Source: Cloeon dipterum (taxonomy: Eukaryota; Arthropoda; Insecta; Ephemeroptera; Baetidae). Taken from it: a DNA stretch of 64,000 bases. Shown piece after piece: positions 62,525-64,000 of this stretch. The stretch's first letter is position 1. The number at the start of each line of letters is the position of its first letter. The stretch spans positions 21,879,883 to 21,943,882 of the forward strand of contig NC_088789.1 in the NCBI RefSeq assembly GCF_949628265.1. The letters are read 5' to 3'. The notes under the pieces are model-generated. The model searched no databases. It was not told where the DNA came from and saw only the letters and a program-made list of their open reading frames with translations. Both the position numbers and the translations under genes were made by a program.

Positions 62525-62652
62525 ACTCAAATTTTTATTCTGAATAAGGAACTTTATTTCACAAAATCATACAAAATTTATTAAACACAGGAATATATTA
62601 AAAAGAGAGCAAGACTCCTTAACTAAAAACAAGATTGTGATTTTTTATGTGA
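62525..62652. other. Overlapping 3' ends of CTF8 and CCDC28
   Basis: Minus-strand AATAAA signals (forward TTTATT at about 62555 and 62577) lie close to CTF8's stop, while plus-strand AATAAG/ATTAAA words lie at about 62544 and 62580. The two 3'UTRs probably overlap by tens of bases. Confidence 0.5.
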
Positions 62653-63779
<1,127 letters not shown>

Positions 63780-64000
63780 TATTGCGATAAGGAAATCAGC
63801 TCTCCTCTCCTTTTATTGTTTCTCTTGAGATAATGGTTGTCCCCACAGTTTAAGCCTGCGTGATAAAGAATATTTATTTTACTATGCTGCGAAGTCAAGG
63901 TGTATGCTTAAAACGAAAGGCATGTTTAAATTAAATAAATGTTTGGAGCATGCAAATATTTTATCTATGTATCTATTCTTAATTTTTAACTCCTAAATCC
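63780..64000. other. Upstream region of CCDC28 at window edge
   Basis: Probable 5'UTR and promoter of CCDC28. AT-rich beyond about 63850. No other feature seen. Confidence 0.4.

Overview
The window looks like nuclear DNA of an arthropod, probably an insect. It carries a Tret1-type trehalose transporter, arthropod-style core promoter elements (TATA box plus TCAGT initiator), very short introns (46-61 nt in one gene), AT-rich spacers, Penelope-like, Ty3-like and LINE remnants, and an intron-containing tRNA-Tyr. The species cannot be named from the sequence alone.

Layout. (1) 1-2.7 kb: one minus-strand gene with a 689-codon open frame for an acidic, proline-rich, probably nuclear protein that I do not recognise. 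The stop codon overlaps a good splice donor, so the gene may continue past the left edge. (2) 2.7-37.9 kb: about 35 kb without a recognisable protein gene. It is AT-rich DNA holding at least nine copies or fragments of one TIR/MITE family, a 5'-truncated LINE with a 16-bp target-site duplication, a Penelope-like fossil, an inverted pair of Ty3-like RNase H fragments, several microsatellites, and many visibly GC-richer islands of about 200-600 bp that could be regulatory. (3) 38.1 kb: tRNA-Tyr(GUA) with a 20-nt intron. (4) 40.2-63.8 kb: a compact block of ten genes whose splicing I could resolve exon by exon: LYRM9(-), mitochondrial Na/Ca exchanger NCLX(-), secreted M1 aminopeptidase(+), TADA1(-), TMEM17(+), GLTP(-), Tret1-like transporter(+), APC10(-), CTF8(+) and CCDC28(-). 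From NCLX onward the strands alternate strictly, giving head-to-head pairs with shared promoters and tail-to-tail pairs with close 3' ends.

The genes do not form one pathway. They include mitochondrial assembly and calcium handling (LYRM9, NCLX), digestion or peptide processing (aminopeptidase), chromatin and transcription (TADA1), cilium (TMEM17, and probably CCDC28), lipid transfer (GLTP), sugar transport (Tret1), ubiquitin ligase (APC10) and the alternative clamp loader (CTF8). Noteworthy details are two GC-AG introns, a well-formed TATA/initiator promoter with an inverted GATA pair before the aminopeptidase, and an APC10 C-terminus ending Leu-Arg rather than Ile-Arg.

I found no convincing new multi-gene system. 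The best candidates for something undescribed are the unknown nuclear protein at the left edge, the MITE family confined to the gene desert, and the array of GC-rich islands in that desert.
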